Assembly: GCA_945948555.1 (NCBI GenBank)
Contig: CAMFBM010000010.1
Location: 1-64,000, forward strand
Reading direction: 5' to 3'
DNA length: 64,000 bases
Source: an uncultured Bacteroidales bacterium
GTDB lineage: Bacteria > Bacteroidota > Bacteroidia > Bacteroidales > UBA932
In this document: positions 28,088-36,687 of the stretch, piece after piece
How the letters are laid out: each line of letters begins with the position of its first letter
Position numbering within the stretch: position 1 is the first letter of the stretch
The notes under the pieces: model-generated
What the model was told of the DNA's origin: nothing
Seen by the model: only the letters and a program-made list of their open reading frames with translations
Database searches by the model: none
Position numbers and translations under genes: made by a program

Positions 28088-28159
28088 GGTGGGTTCGTAT
28101 AACGGTTAGTACTCAAGATTTTCATTCTTGCAATAGGGGTTCGATTCCCCTACCCACTA
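28088..28159 (+). tRNA. tRNA-Glu (anticodon UUC)
   Basis: 72 bases. The acceptor stem is GGTGGGT with ACCCACT (one G-T pair), and the anticodon stem CAAGA/TCTTG holds loop TTTTCAT with anticodon TTC. The T-arm is GGGGTTCGATTCCCC. CCA is not fully encoded. It is 23 bases before rpsT and probably on the same transcript. Confidence 0.95.
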
Positions 28160-28182
28160 CCGAAAATATAAAAATAAAAACA

Positions 28183-28437
28183 ATGGCAAACCACGCATCA
28201 GCAGACAAGCGCAATCGCCAGAGCGAAAGGCGCAGATTGCATAACAGGTATTATGCGAAGACAACAAGGAACGCCATCAGGGCGTTGAGGAATACATCAG
28301 ACAAGGCGGCTGCCGAGGCAAATGCTCCAAAGGTATATGCAATGATTGACAAGCTCGCAAAGATTGGTGTAATTCACAAGAACAAAGCTGCTAACCTCAA
28401 GAGCGGAATTGCAGTTTACATTAACAAACTTTCATAA
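28183..28437 (+). CDS. rpsT: 30S ribosomal protein S20
   Basis: 84 residues, strongly basic and helical: [22 protein letters not shown], then [11 protein letters not shown] and [19 protein letters not shown]. These match the S20 family, which binds 16S rRNA in the body of the small subunit. The length is normal. It lies directly after tRNA-Glu, under the same promoter, and is followed by a terminator. Confidence 0.95.
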   Translation: MANHASADKRNRQSERRRLHNRYYAKTTRNAIRALRNTSDKAAAEANAPKVYAMIDKLAKIGVIHKNKAANLKSGIAVYINKLS

Positions 28438-28472
28438 GGAAGTTTCCCCGAAAAGGGTTTCTATAGCCAATT

Positions 28473-28499
28473 GGAGTTGTCGTCAAGACAACTCCTTTT
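28473..28499 (+). terminator. Rho-independent terminator of rpsT
   Basis: GGAGTTGTC (28473-28481), a 5-base loop, GACAACTCC (28487-28495), then TTTT. Confidence 0.85.
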
Positions 28500-28579
28500 C
28501 ATAGAGGGGATAGAATAATTTTCGCAGAGAATTTTGGCGAGGGCGAGGAAGACGACGAAATATTTTCCGCAGCAACAGT

Positions 28580-28642
28580 CCGACTGCCGTCGGCTGCGCG
28601 CGACGAAAAGTCCGCTGGACTGTTTCGTTAATCGCTTGCGAG
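28580..28642 (-). repeat. Dispersed two-hairpin repeat, copy 3 (inverted)
   Basis: Read on the minus strand it matches the copies at 6263 and 6343: CGCAAGCG..., AAACAGTCCAGCGGACTTTT, then CAGCCGACGGCAGTCGG. The second hairpin is CCGAC-GGCA-GTCGG here and CCGCC-GGCA-GGCGG there, a paired change that keeps the stem. Confidence 0.7.
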
Positions 28643-28700
28643 GTTGTGAGGAAATAGACGAGGAGGAAAACGAAGCCATCGTCAAAATTATCAAGAAAAT

Positions 28701-28773
28701 CGGGATGTAGCGCAGTTGGTAGCGCACTACGTTCGGGACGTAGGGGTCGGGCGTTCGAGTCGCCTCATCCCGA
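28701..28773 (+). tRNA. tRNA-Pro (anticodon CGG)
   Basis: 73 bases. The acceptor CGGGATG pairs with CATCCCG, with discriminator A. The anticodon stem CTACG/CGTAG holds loop TTCGGGA, anticodon CGG. The D-arm and T-arm (GGGCGTTCGAGTCGCCT) are regular. Confidence 0.93.
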
Positions 28774-28865
28774 CAGAAGTTGACCAAAAGCCATAAGGCT
28801 GAAGGCCAACTTCTTTTTTGAAGATTCCTAAGATTCCTCAATAAAACATTTCACACTCAGTAACG

Positions 28866-30206
28866 ATGCAACAACCGGAATCTACATATTCTTACAGGGA
28901 AATCTGGAAAATCGCCTTTCCTATTCTGGTCAGCACCGTCATCGAGCAGGTCATCGGAATGACTGACGCGGCCTTCCTTGGCAGGGTCAGCGAACTGGAC
29001 CTGGGAGCCGCGGCAATCGCCGGAGTCTATTATATGGTCATCTTTATGATAGGCCTCGGATTCAGCATCGGAGTCCAGATAATCATTGGCAGGAGGAACG
29101 GCGAAGGCAGGTTCAGGGAAACTGGCAGGGTCTTCTACCACGGCATCTATTTTGCCTTGGCACTCGCTGTGGTCATCACCCTGGCATCCGAAGCGCTCTC
29201 ACCGAGGATAATGGACCTTCTGGTCAGTTCTCCCCAGGTCAGGACTGCCGCGCTAAGCTATGTCAGGTGGAGAGTTGTCGGTCTGGTTTTCGGATTTACC
29301 ACGGCAATATTCAGGGCATTCTACATCGGAACCACCCAGACAAAGGCGCTTTCCGTGAATTCCGTCGTGATGATGCTCTCCAATGTGCTCTTCAACTGGA
29401 TTCTCATCTTCGGAAAGTTCGGTGTACCGGCCTTGGGCATTACCGGAGCAGCCATCGGATCCACAATGGCCGAACTTGTCTCACTTCTTTTCTTCCTGGC
29501 CTATACTTCAAGACATTGTGACACTGGTAAATATGGCCTGGACCGTCCTGCCCGTCCTGAATCCGGGACGATGAAAGGCATCCTGTCGGTGTCGCTCTGG
29601 AGTATGGTCCAGAACTTTCTGTCAATCTCCACCTGGTTCATATTCTTTCTTTACATAGAGCACATCGGGGAAAGGGCTCTTGCGGTTTCGAACATCGTGA
29701 GAAACATCTCCGGTCTTGTCTGGATGATGCTGATGGCATTCGCCTCGACCTGCAGCACCCTGACCAGTAATCTAATAGGCCTTGGAAAAACGGAGAACGT
29801 ACTCTCCCTGACAGTGAAGATGCTGAAGTTCTCCTATGCGGTGATTATCCCTGTCCTGCTGCTCTTCAGTCTGTTTCCGGAAGTCATAATAAGAATTTTT
29901 ACCAACATTCCTGACCTGGTCACCGCATCGGTCCCTTCAATGCTTGTCCTTTGTGCAAGTTACCTGTTGTCCATTCCAGCTTTAGTCCTGTTCCAGGCTG
30001 TAGGCGGCACGGGAAACACAAGGGCGGCCTTCCTGCTGGAGACATTGTGCCTGTTTGTCTATCTGATCTACTGCACGGTCATCATAGGGATAATGAAGGC
30101 CGATGTGGCTGTCTGCTGGAGTGCGGAAGCCGTCTATGGCGGAATGATGGCCCTCACTTGCGGTCTCTACCTGCGCAGCGGCCGTTGGAAGAGCAGGGTC
30201 ATTTAG
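28866..30206 (+). CDS. MATE-family multidrug/organic cation efflux protein
   Basis: 446 residues with about 12 membrane segments in two MatE halves. The N-terminal half shows IAFPILVSTVIEQVIGMTDAAFLGRVSELDLGAAAIA, the typical MATE opening; the second half starts near SLWSMVQNFLSIST. It exports drugs or metabolites with Na+ or H+. Single gene with no evident partner. Substrate unknown. Confidence 0.88.
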   Translation: MQQPESTYSYREIWKIAFPILVSTVIEQVIGMTDAAFLGRVSELDLGAAAIAGVYYMVIFMIGLGFSIGVQIIIGRRNGEGRFRETGRVFYHGIYFALALAVVITLASEALSPRIMDLLVSSPQVRTAALSYVRWRVVGLVFGFTTAIFRAFYIGTTQTKALSVNSVVMMLSNVLFNWILIFGKFGVPALGITGAAIGSTMAELVSLLFFLAYTSRHCDTGKYGLDRPARPESGTMKGILSVSLWSMVQNFLSISTWFIFFLYIEHIGERALAVSNIVRNISGLVWMMLMAFASTCSTLTSNLIGLGKTENVLSLTVKMLKFSYAVIIPVLLLFSLFPEVIIRIFTNIPDLVTASVPSMLVLCASYLLSIPALVLFQAVGGTGNTRAAFLLETLCLFVYLIYCTVIIGIMKADVAVCWSAEAVYGGMMALTCGLYLRSGRWKSRVI

Positions 30207-30328
30207 ATTCCCATCACCTTTGTCCCGCTTTTCCCGCCCTTTTATTGCCGGATTTCTCCGAAACAGATTCAACTGTATGTTTCCTGAAGGCTGAGGACAA
30301 AAATGATATGCCTTTGCCGGGAATTTGT

Positions 30329-30336
30329 TATATTTG
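30329..30336 (+). promoter_or_regulatory. -7 box for the GH3 enzyme
   Basis: TATATTTG, 40 bases before the ATG. The -33 element is not clear. Confidence 0.55.
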
Positions 30337-30375
30337 CGTGATTGTACCGATTTTTTAAGCATAATACACTGAAAT

Positions 30376-32469
30376 ATGAAACCTTTACGTTTTGTTGTCG
30401 CAATTGCTGCATTGATTGCTTCAGTTTCTGCTTCTGCAGGTGATATCCCTGAAATTACTCAGGCTGACAGGCAGAGGGCTGCCCGGATTGTCTCGCAGAT
30501 GACTCTTGAGGAGAAATGTCTGCTAGTTTCCGGAAAGAAGGACAAATTCTTTACCTATCCCGTGGAGCGCCTCGGTGTGCCTGAAATCAATATGGCTGAC
30601 GGTCCGCAGGGAGTCCGCAACTACGGGTCGCTGAAGGTGAACAGTACATATTACCCTTGCGGAATAGCCGTAGCCGCTTCATTCAACAGGGACGTGGCAA
30701 AGGGCGTGGGAACCGGAATCGGCTACGATGCAAAGGCACGCGGTGTCGGGATAATGTTGTGTCCGGGAGTAAATATTTACAGATCACCTCTTTGCGGTCG
30801 TAATTTCGAGTATATGGGTGAAGATCCTTACCTCGCTTCGGAGACGGCGGTTAACTACATTTCCGGAATCCAGGAAAGGGGAGTGATGAGTACCATCAAG
30901 CATTTCGCTGCCAACAATCAGGAATTTGACCGCCATATGGTCAGTTCCAATGTAGATGAAAGAACTCTGAATGAAATATATTTCCCCGCTTTCCGCAAGG
31001 CAGTCGAGCAGGCGAAGGTCGCTGCGGTGATGACCAGCTACAATCCTTTGAACGGAGTGCACGCGGCAGAGAATGCCTGGCTAATCAAGGACAATCTCCG
31101 CAAATGGGGCTTCGAGGGCATTGTGATGTCCGACTGGGTCAGTACATATTCCCCTGTGGGCTGTGCATTGAGCGGCCTTGACCTTGAGATGCCTCTTGGC
31201 TATGCGATGAATCCTTCCACCCTCATCCCTCTTGTCGAGAACGGGGTTGTGCCGGAGTCCGAGATTGATGAGAAATGCATTCATATCCTCCAGAGTTTCA
31301 TTGCGTACGGTTATCTGGACGGTCCGATGAAAGATTCTTCCATTCCGGAAGATTATGAGGTGAGCCGCTCTTATGCCTACAAGGCTGCCGTAGAGGCGCC
31401 CGTGCTTCTGAAGAATGAGGGACAGGTACTTCCGCTGAAAAAGGGAGGCAAAGTTCTGCTTGTCGGCCCGAATGCCGACTGCATTCCGTTTGGTGGCGGT
31501 TCCGGAGCGATGTATCCTTACAAGAAATATGAAACGACACTTTTCCAGGGACTGAAGAATCTTGGATGCAAGGTGGAACTCCGCTCCGATGTTCCTGCAA
31601 ATCCGGAGGAACTGAAGGGAGTCGGCACAATCATCTGCGCCGTCGGATTCAACTATCAGACTGAAAAGGAAAATTCCGACAGGACATACGCTTTGGACAA
31701 GGACCAGCTGGCACTTCTGGGCAGGGCCTGCGAGAGCGGAAAGAAGGTTGTCGTGGTGGTTTATTCCGGTGGGGAAATCGACACGAAAGGCTGGGGAGAC
31801 AAGGTTGATGCGATTCTGATGGCCTGGTACACCGGACAGGAAGGCGGGAGGGCACTTGCTGACATCCTGACCGGCAAGGTGTCTCCTTCAGGCCGTCTTC
31901 CGTTCACTTTCTGGGGGAGTCTTGAGAAGAATCCTGCGACACCATATTATCATATCAGACATCTTGATGTCTCCTGCTACGGGAAGAGTGCCGCGAGGTA
32001 CAGTAGGGACAGGCACGGACGATACCTGTTTGCTGACTATGCAGAGGGAATATTTGTGGGCTACCGTGGAATCGAAAAATTCGGTTCGCAGCCTTTGTAC
32101 CCGTTCGGATATGGACTGACCTACAGTACTTTCGAGTATTCCGGCCTGAAAGTCTCCAAAGCCGGGAATGGAGTTGAAGTCAGATTCTCGCTCAAGAACA
32201 CCGGTTCTGTGAAGGCCTCCGAGGTTGCTCAGGTATATGTCGCACCTCAGAATCCTTCCGTGGTCCGTCCGCAGCGCGAACTGAAGGAATATGCCAAGGT
32301 GGAACTTGCCCCGGGAGAGAGTCGTGAGGTGGTTCTCACTTTGCCGGCATCTGCATTCAGCTACTACGATGTCACCTCTCACGACTGGAAGATTGACGAG
32401 GTTGACTACCTGATTGAAGTCGGAGCATCTGCTCTTGACATCAGGCTGTCCGGAAATATTGACAAATAG
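30376..32469 (+). CDS. Family GH3 beta-glucosidase-like glycoside hydrolase
   Basis: 697 residues with a signal peptide (MKPLRFVVAIAALIASVSASAG), so periplasmic or exported. The GH3 N-terminal barrel holds STIKHFAANNQEFDRH and the nucleophile Asp253 in GIVMSDWVS; the alpha/beta C-terminal domain has VGPNADCIPFGGGSGAMYP, and a fibronectin-like domain closes the chain (STFEYSGLKVS, then ELKEYAKVELAPGESREV). It should split terminal beta-linked glucose or xylose from oligosaccharides. It stands next to a phosphohexomutase 26 bases downstream. Confidence 0.92.
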   Translation: MKPLRFVVAIAALIASVSASAGDIPEITQADRQRAARIVSQMTLEEKCLLVSGKKDKFFTYPVERLGVPEINMADGPQGVRNYGSLKVNSTYYPCGIAVAASFNRDVAKGVGTGIGYDAKARGVGIMLCPGVNIYRSPLCGRNFEYMGEDPYLASETAVNYISGIQERGVMSTIKHFAANNQEFDRHMVSSNVDERTLNEIYFPAFRKAVEQAKVAAVMTSYNPLNGVHAAENAWLIKDNLRKWGFEGIVMSDWVSTYSPVGCALSGLDLEMPLGYAMNPSTLIPLVENGVVPESEIDEKCIHILQSFIAYGYLDGPMKDSSIPEDYEVSRSYAYKAAVEAPVLLKNEGQVLPLKKGGKVLLVGPNADCIPFGGGSGAMYPYKKYETTLFQGLKNLGCKVELRSDVPANPEELKGVGTIICAVGFNYQTEKENSDRTYALDKDQLALLGRACESGKKVVVVVYSGGEIDTKGWGDKVDAILMAWYTGQEGGRALADILTGKVSPSGRLPFTFWGSLEKNPATPYYHIRHLDVSCYGKSAARYSRDRHGRYLFADYAEGIFVGYRGIEKFGSQPLYPFGYGLTYSTFEYSGLKVSKAGNGVEVRFSLKNTGSVKASEVAQVYVAPQNPSVVRPQRELKEYAKVELAPGESREVVLTLPASAFSYYDVTSHDWKIDEVDYLIEVGASALDIRLSGNIDK

Positions 32470-32495
32470 CCAGGGATTTTTAAAATATATTCACT

Positions 32496-33851
32496 ATGGG
32501 AGCATTTCACGCCTACGACATAAGGGGCATTTACAATGTGGATTTTGACAGGCAGACAGCCTACAAGGTTGGATATTTCATTCCTCAACTTCTTGAAACG
32601 GACAAGGTTGCAGTCGGAAGGGACTGCCGCGTGTCATCCGACGAGATTCACGGGAGTCTTCTCAAGGGAATCACCGATGCGGGGGCAGATGTGTATGACC
32701 TCGGACTGACCACGACGCCTGCAGTCTATTTCGCGACTGCGAATTACAATTTCAAGGCTTCGGTTCAGATAACGGCTTCGCACAATGCTCCGGAGTACAA
32801 CGGGATGAAGGTCTCGACAGAACACGCCCGTGCAGTCGGCTATGATGCCGGTCTGAAGACAATCAGGCAATGGATTGATGAGGACAGACCTACTCCTGTC
32901 GCAAAGCGCAAGGGAGAGGTCCACAGGATGGACATCTACCGCGACTATCTGGATTTCCTTCTCAAGTACAAGGGGGACTACGGCAATCTCAAAATCGCAA
33001 TGGACCTTTCGAATGGAATGGCGAACCTCTTTGCAAAGCAGATTTTCGGGGATGCCCCGACCTACATCCTGGATGAAATGGACGGAAGATTCCCCGGTCA
33101 CGACCCGAATCCTCTGGTTCCGAAAAATGTGGTGCCTTTGCAGGAACTTGTCCGTAAAACAGGGGCGGATGTCGGCGTGATCTACGATGGGGATGCCGAC
33201 AGGGTGATGTTCGTTGACGAGAACGCCCGGTTCATATCCCCCGACCTGATGATTGCCGTTCTCGGTAAGTATTTCCTTGAGGAAAGGGGAGAGAAAGGTC
33301 TTGTCCTTCAGGACATCCGCAGCAGCAAGGCCGTAGGTGAGTTCCTTGCACCGCTGGGCGGGGAAATGCGCACCTGGAAGGTCGGAAGGGCATTTGCGGC
33401 TGAGAAACTCCGTGAGATTGACGGAGTTTATGGAGGCGAGCTTGCAGGGCATTACTATTTCCGTGACTTCTTCTATTCTGACAGCGGAATCCTTGCTTCC
33501 ATCCTGATACTCAATGTCCTGAGCAAGGTAAAGCAAGAGGGAGGCACTCTCAGCGGATTGATTTCGCAGATTGAGCGCTACAAGAATTCGGGAGAAATCA
33601 ACTTCAGGATTGAGGACAAACAGGGTGCAATGGATGCCGTCAGGGAGCATTTCATACATGAGGAAACTCCGACGGCATCGATGGACTTTGACGGCTACAG
33701 GGTTGAATTTCCCCACTGGTGGTTCAACATCCGTCCTTCCAACACGGAACCTTACCTGAGGTTCATCTGCGAGGCTGATTCTGAAGATCTTCTGGATGAG
33801 AAGGTTTCTACGGTACGCCGCATTCTTTCGGAGAGGTTCGGGGCGGAATGA
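32496..33851 (+). CDS. Phosphomannomutase/phosphoglucomutase
   Basis: 451 residues of the alpha-D-phosphohexomutase family, which interconverts hexose 1- and 6-phosphates for polysaccharide synthesis or sugar use. All four motifs are present: the phosphoserine loop ITASHNAPEYNGMK near residue 95, the metal loop DGDADR near 232, the sugar loop GGELAGHYYF near 310, and the phosphate loop RPSNTEPYLR near 410. Mannose or glucose preference cannot be told; the loop GELAGH is of the PMM/PGM (ManB-like) group. It follows the GH3 gene by 26 bases. Confidence 0.92.
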   Translation: MGAFHAYDIRGIYNVDFDRQTAYKVGYFIPQLLETDKVAVGRDCRVSSDEIHGSLLKGITDAGADVYDLGLTTTPAVYFATANYNFKASVQITASHNAPEYNGMKVSTEHARAVGYDAGLKTIRQWIDEDRPTPVAKRKGEVHRMDIYRDYLDFLLKYKGDYGNLKIAMDLSNGMANLFAKQIFGDAPTYILDEMDGRFPGHDPNPLVPKNVVPLQELVRKTGADVGVIYDGDADRVMFVDENARFISPDLMIAVLGKYFLEERGEKGLVLQDIRSSKAVGEFLAPLGGEMRTWKVGRAFAAEKLREIDGVYGGELAGHYYFRDFFYSDSGILASILILNVLSKVKQEGGTLSGLISQIERYKNSGEINFRIEDKQGAMDAVREHFIHEETPTASMDFDGYRVEFPHWWFNIRPSNTEPYLRFICEADSEDLLDEKVSTVRRILSERFGAE

Positions 33852-33880
33852 TTCAGTGGAGGAGATTCCCGGAAAAGTGT

Positions 33881-33888
33881 TATCTTTG
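33881..33888 (+). promoter_or_regulatory. -7 box for the M23-LysM peptidase
   Basis: TATCTTTG, 38 bases before the ATG. Confidence 0.55.
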
Positions 33889-33925
33889 CAAGTTTGAAAA
33901 ATATTGACAAAGATAAATCCACACA

Positions 33926-34993
33926 ATGGAAACATTCCGTACAAGCAGCATAAAGTTGTTGATTTTTGTGTTCGTTCTTTTGGTATTTCAGTCATTCTCA
34001 ATTAGTTCTGATGACAGGGAGAAGGGCAGGGACACCAAAGTCTCCCAACCCATTCGAAGTGTAAAGGAAGCAGAGGTGATTCTTCCGAGGACGGCGTTCC
34101 TGCCGGTCAAATCGCTTGTTCACGATTCGTCAAGACCGGTTGACACCCTGAAAACGGAGAACGAGTTTGTCTCGGTAATCCTCTATGACAATTACACCTG
34201 GAGATATGTCAAGGACCCTGCCGCCGTTGCTGACCGCAATGTCTTCACCCGGCATTGGAACAACACCGACATAGACCCCTACAAGATGAAGCTCGACAGC
34301 CTGCCGGTCTCATGGAGCGTCTGGATGGTGGACAGCCTGTCCCAGTACCACTGTCCTTACCGGGGTGCCATCCATCCGCGTGGCAAATTCGGAATCCGCA
34401 GGGGCCGCAGACACCAGGGAGTTGACCTCCCATTGAGCACGGGGGCTCCGATTTACGCAACTTTCGACGGGAAGGTCCGTATGTCGAAGTATGTCAAGGG
34501 ATATGGAAACTTTATCGTCATTCGCCACGAGAACGGGCTTGAGACATTCTACGGCCATCTGTCGCAGCGCAACGTCGAGCCGGACCAGTGGGTGCACGCC
34601 GGGGATGTCATCGGTCTGGGCGGTTCCACCGGACGGTCCACAGGGCCTCACCTGCATTTCGAGACCCGCTACAACGGATTTGCCTTCGACCCCCAGTGGC
34701 TCATCAATTTCGAGACCGGGGAACTCAGGCACAGGCTCTTCCTCCTGAAAAGACGCCAGTTCAGCCCTTACAACAATTACGAGCAGGACTTCGAAGATGA
34801 GTTCCGCAATGACGAGGAGGACCGCAAGGAGGATGCCGAGAGGGCTGCAATGCGCTATCACACAGTCCGTTCAGGAGATACCCTCGGTCGCATTGCTATC
34901 AACAATGGCACGACAATCACCGAACTGTGCCGTCTCAACGGCCTGAGCCGCAACTCCATCCTGAGAATCGGACAGAGAATCAGGGTCAGGTAG
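33926..34993 (+). CDS. M23 peptidase with C-terminal LysM domain
   Basis: 355 residues. The N-terminal hydrophobic stretch (about 12-27, LLIFVFVLLVFQSFSIS) is a signal or anchor. The M23 domain has complete zinc ligands: His163 and Asp167 in HQGVD, YGH near 212, and His242-Leu-His244 in GPHLHFE. The C-terminal 45 residues form a LysM (YHTVRSGDTLGRIAINNGTT...) that binds peptidoglycan. It is a likely wall hydrolase acting at division or separation. It is distinct from the shorter M23 protein at 23599. Confidence 0.92.
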   Translation: METFRTSSIKLLIFVFVLLVFQSFSISSDDREKGRDTKVSQPIRSVKEAEVILPRTAFLPVKSLVHDSSRPVDTLKTENEFVSVILYDNYTWRYVKDPAAVADRNVFTRHWNNTDIDPYKMKLDSLPVSWSVWMVDSLSQYHCPYRGAIHPRGKFGIRRGRRHQGVDLPLSTGAPIYATFDGKVRMSKYVKGYGNFIVIRHENGLETFYGHLSQRNVEPDQWVHAGDVIGLGGSTGRSTGPHLHFETRYNGFAFDPQWLINFETGELRHRLFLLKRRQFSPYNNYEQDFEDEFRNDEEDRKEDAERAAMRYHTVRSGDTLGRIAINNGTTITELCRLNGLSRNSILRIGQRIRVR

Positions 34994-35043
34994 ATATTTA
35001 CAAGTCGGAAGTCCCGGAAAATATGAACCATATAAATATGAGC

Positions 35044-35967
35044 ATGAAGATTGTTTTTCTTGATTCCTCCACACTTGGCGACGTGCCCTTCACACCGATC
35101 AGTGACCTCGGAGACCTCATTCTCTACCGAGTTTCCTCGCGTGATGATGCCCTCCAGAGGGTAAAGGAGGCTGATGTGCTGATAATCAACAAAATCAAGG
35201 TTGACAAAGAGCTGATTGACGCAGCTCCGAATCTCAAACTGATCTGCGTCGCCGCTACGGGTGTCAACAATGTGGATATGGAATATGCCGCCTCTAAAGG
35301 TATCCCGGTCCGCAATGCAGTGGGCTATTCCACCGAATCCGTTGTACAGTCCACCTTTATGACAATGCTCGCGCTTGTCGGGAAACTACGCCATTATGAC
35401 GATTTCGTAAAGTCCGGGAAATATTCTCTCGGGGACATCTTCACGGACATGAGCAGTATGTTCTTCGAACTGAGCGGCAAGCAGTTGGGTGTCATAGGAA
35501 TGGGAAATATAGGATCCCGCGTGGCCCAGGTCGCGACTGCCTTCGGAATGAAGGTGGTGTACTTCTCCACTTCGGGCACATCTCACGAGAAGGCCTATCC
35601 GAGCGTCAGTCTTGAGACCCTGATGAAAGAGTCGGATGTCATTTCGGTCCATGCTCCTTACAACGAGCGCACTGCAGGTCTGGTGGGAGAGAGGGAACTC
35701 TCGCTGATGAAGCCGGAGGCTTATATACTGAATATGGGACGCGGCGGCATAATTGACGAGAAGGCCCTGGCCGATGCGATTGACACAGGAAGAATCGCCG
35801 GGGCCGGCCTGGATGTCTTCACCTCGGAACCTCTTCCTCTGAGCAACCCTCTGATGAAGGTTAAGAAGCGTGAGCGCCTGATTCTCACTCCTCACATTGC
35901 CTGGGCAAGCCTGGAAGCCCGCAAACGCCTTGTTGCCTGCATCGCCGAAAACATCAGGACTTTGTAG
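35044..35967 (+). CDS. D-2-hydroxyacid dehydrogenase (glycerate dehydrogenase-like)
   Basis: About 307 residues from the ATG at 35044; ATGs at 35023 and 35038 are also in frame. The NAD-binding core has LGVIGMGNIGSRVAQVATAFGMKVVYF. Catalytic residues follow the family order: an Arg in NMGRGGIIDE, Glu in DVFTSEPL, and His in LILTPHIAWAS. The ATGVNNVDMEYAASKGIPV segment is near the substrate site and resembles glycerate dehydrogenase/HprA. It reduces a 2-keto acid with NADH. No operon partner. Confidence 0.87.
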   Translation: MKIVFLDSSTLGDVPFTPISDLGDLILYRVSSRDDALQRVKEADVLIINKIKVDKELIDAAPNLKLICVAATGVNNVDMEYAASKGIPVRNAVGYSTESVVQSTFMTMLALVGKLRHYDDFVKSGKYSLGDIFTDMSSMFFELSGKQLGVIGMGNIGSRVAQVATAFGMKVVYFSTSGTSHEKAYPSVSLETLMKESDVISVHAPYNERTAGLVGERELSLMKPEAYILNMGRGGIIDEKALADAIDTGRIAGAGLDVFTSEPLPLSNPLMKVKKRERLILTPHIAWASLEARKRLVACIAENIRTL

Positions 35968-36030
35968 GAAGATGTGCCATGCAAGATGCGCCTTGGAAGA
36001 TGCGCCTTGCTGCGCGAACATTAGGTAGTA

Positions 36031-36065
36031 GGTAGTACACGATATGGCGGTTTCTATGTACTACC
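36031..36065. repeat. GGTAGTACAC inverted repeat, copy 1
   Basis: GGTAGTACAC (36031-36040) and GTACTACC (36058-36065) can form a stem with a 17-base loop. A second copy is 74 bases downstream. Confidence 0.6.
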
Positions 36066-36104
36066 CGAGGAAAAAATCGCTCAAAACACACGGATTTCGG
36101 GTCA

Positions 36105-36138
36105 GGTAGTACACGAAACAGTTTTTTGGTGTACTACC
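36105..36138. repeat. GGTAGTACAC inverted repeat, copy 2
   Basis: GGTAGTACAC (36105-36114) and GTGTACTACC (36129-36138) are perfect 10-base arms with a 14-base loop. Such palindromes next to a RAYT gene are candidate substrates. Confidence 0.6.
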
Positions 36139-36258
36139 TTCAAAGTAACTGCCTGCAAGTTACCTGCAAAGTAGCTTCCAGCCAATTATTTGCGACATCA
36201 CGCAATTTGCACCGCCAGATTTCTTGTCCAGATTTCTTGTCCATAGAGTATTTTAATG

Positions 36259-36266
36259 TATATTTG
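36259..36266 (+). promoter_or_regulatory. -7 box for the small unknown gene
   Basis: TATATTTG, 40 bases before the ATG at 36306 and 67 before that at 36333. It shows that the much longer frame opening at 36126 is not the protein. Confidence 0.5.
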
Positions 36267-36305
36267 CTGAACATTGAACTACTCTGGTTCGCCATCCACG
36301 ATCAA

Positions 36306-36554
36306 ATGGCATTACACACAAAACATTTGATTATGGAAAATGCTGATTTCATCTATCTAGACGTTAAAACTGTACCGGCCCTGGATCCGGTAACTCATGA
36401 GACGCATACAGCATACACTGTATCTGTCCCATTCAGAAATACTTTGCAAGTTGCCTCAGGATGGACACTTCAAGGAGCCATCGAACTATTTGCACAACAG
36501 TATAGCTGCGACCGTGCATCTCTGCGCTTGAAACGGCCATTCAGCCCTCAGTAA
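36306..36554 (+). CDS. Small protein of unknown function next to RAYT-like transposase
   Basis: 82 residues from 36306, or 73 from the ATG at 36333 (MENADFIYLDVKTVPALDP). The sequence is protein-like: DVKTVPALDPVTHETHTAYTVSVPF, then SGWTLQGAIELFAQQ and a basic end RLKRPFSP. No known domain is recognised. I recall similar short proteins beside Bacteroidales transposase-like genes, but this was not checked. It may bind the transposase or its DNA target. Confidence 0.55.
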   Translation: MALHTKHLIMENADFIYLDVKTVPALDPVTHETHTAYTVSVPFRNTLQVASGWTLQGAIELFAQQYSCDRASLRLKRPFSPQ

Positions 36555-36560
36555 TCGCGC

Positions 36561-36671
36561 TCACACCTCGAATCGCACTTACACTTCGAATCGCACTCCA
36601 CTCACACTTCGAAGAGAATATCTTCAATATCTTCCAAATGTCAGTATTCCCACATGTCAGTATTCCCATCT
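36561..36671. repeat. Short direct repeats before the RAYT-like gene
   Basis: CACACCTCGAA / TACACTTCGAA / CACACTTCGAA recurs three times (36562-36613) and ATGTCAGTATTCCCA twice (36638-36652, 36654-36668). The final part, CATCTGACAATGAAATAAT, is repeated imperfectly inside the gene near 36717-36735. Confidence 0.6.
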
Positions 36672-36687
36672 GACAATGAAATAATAT

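Larger units (their letters stand above)
35968..36305. other. Repeat-bearing gap before the RAYT-like module
   Basis: Near 35970-36012 a 13-base word AAGATGYGCC... occurs three times. Two GGTAGTACAC / GTACTACC inverted repeats follow (36031-36065 and 36105-36138). A TATATTTG promoter box lies at 36259-36266. No gene. Confidence 0.6.

Noticed and set aside
28461..28841. 126-codon minus-strand frame over the rpsT-tRNA-Pro gap
   Set aside because: It translates the complement of tRNA-Pro (the string TRTPDPYVPNVVRYQLRYIP is typical of this known error) and a repeat copy.
32634..34001. 455-codon minus-strand frame opposite the phosphohexomutase
   Set aside because: The mutase on the other strand has all four family motifs; the antisense frame has no recognisable domain.
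36126..36305. Longer N-terminus for the small gene before the RAYT-like gene
   Set aside because: A -7 box at 36259-36266 lies inside that stretch, and the extra residues are not protein-like.
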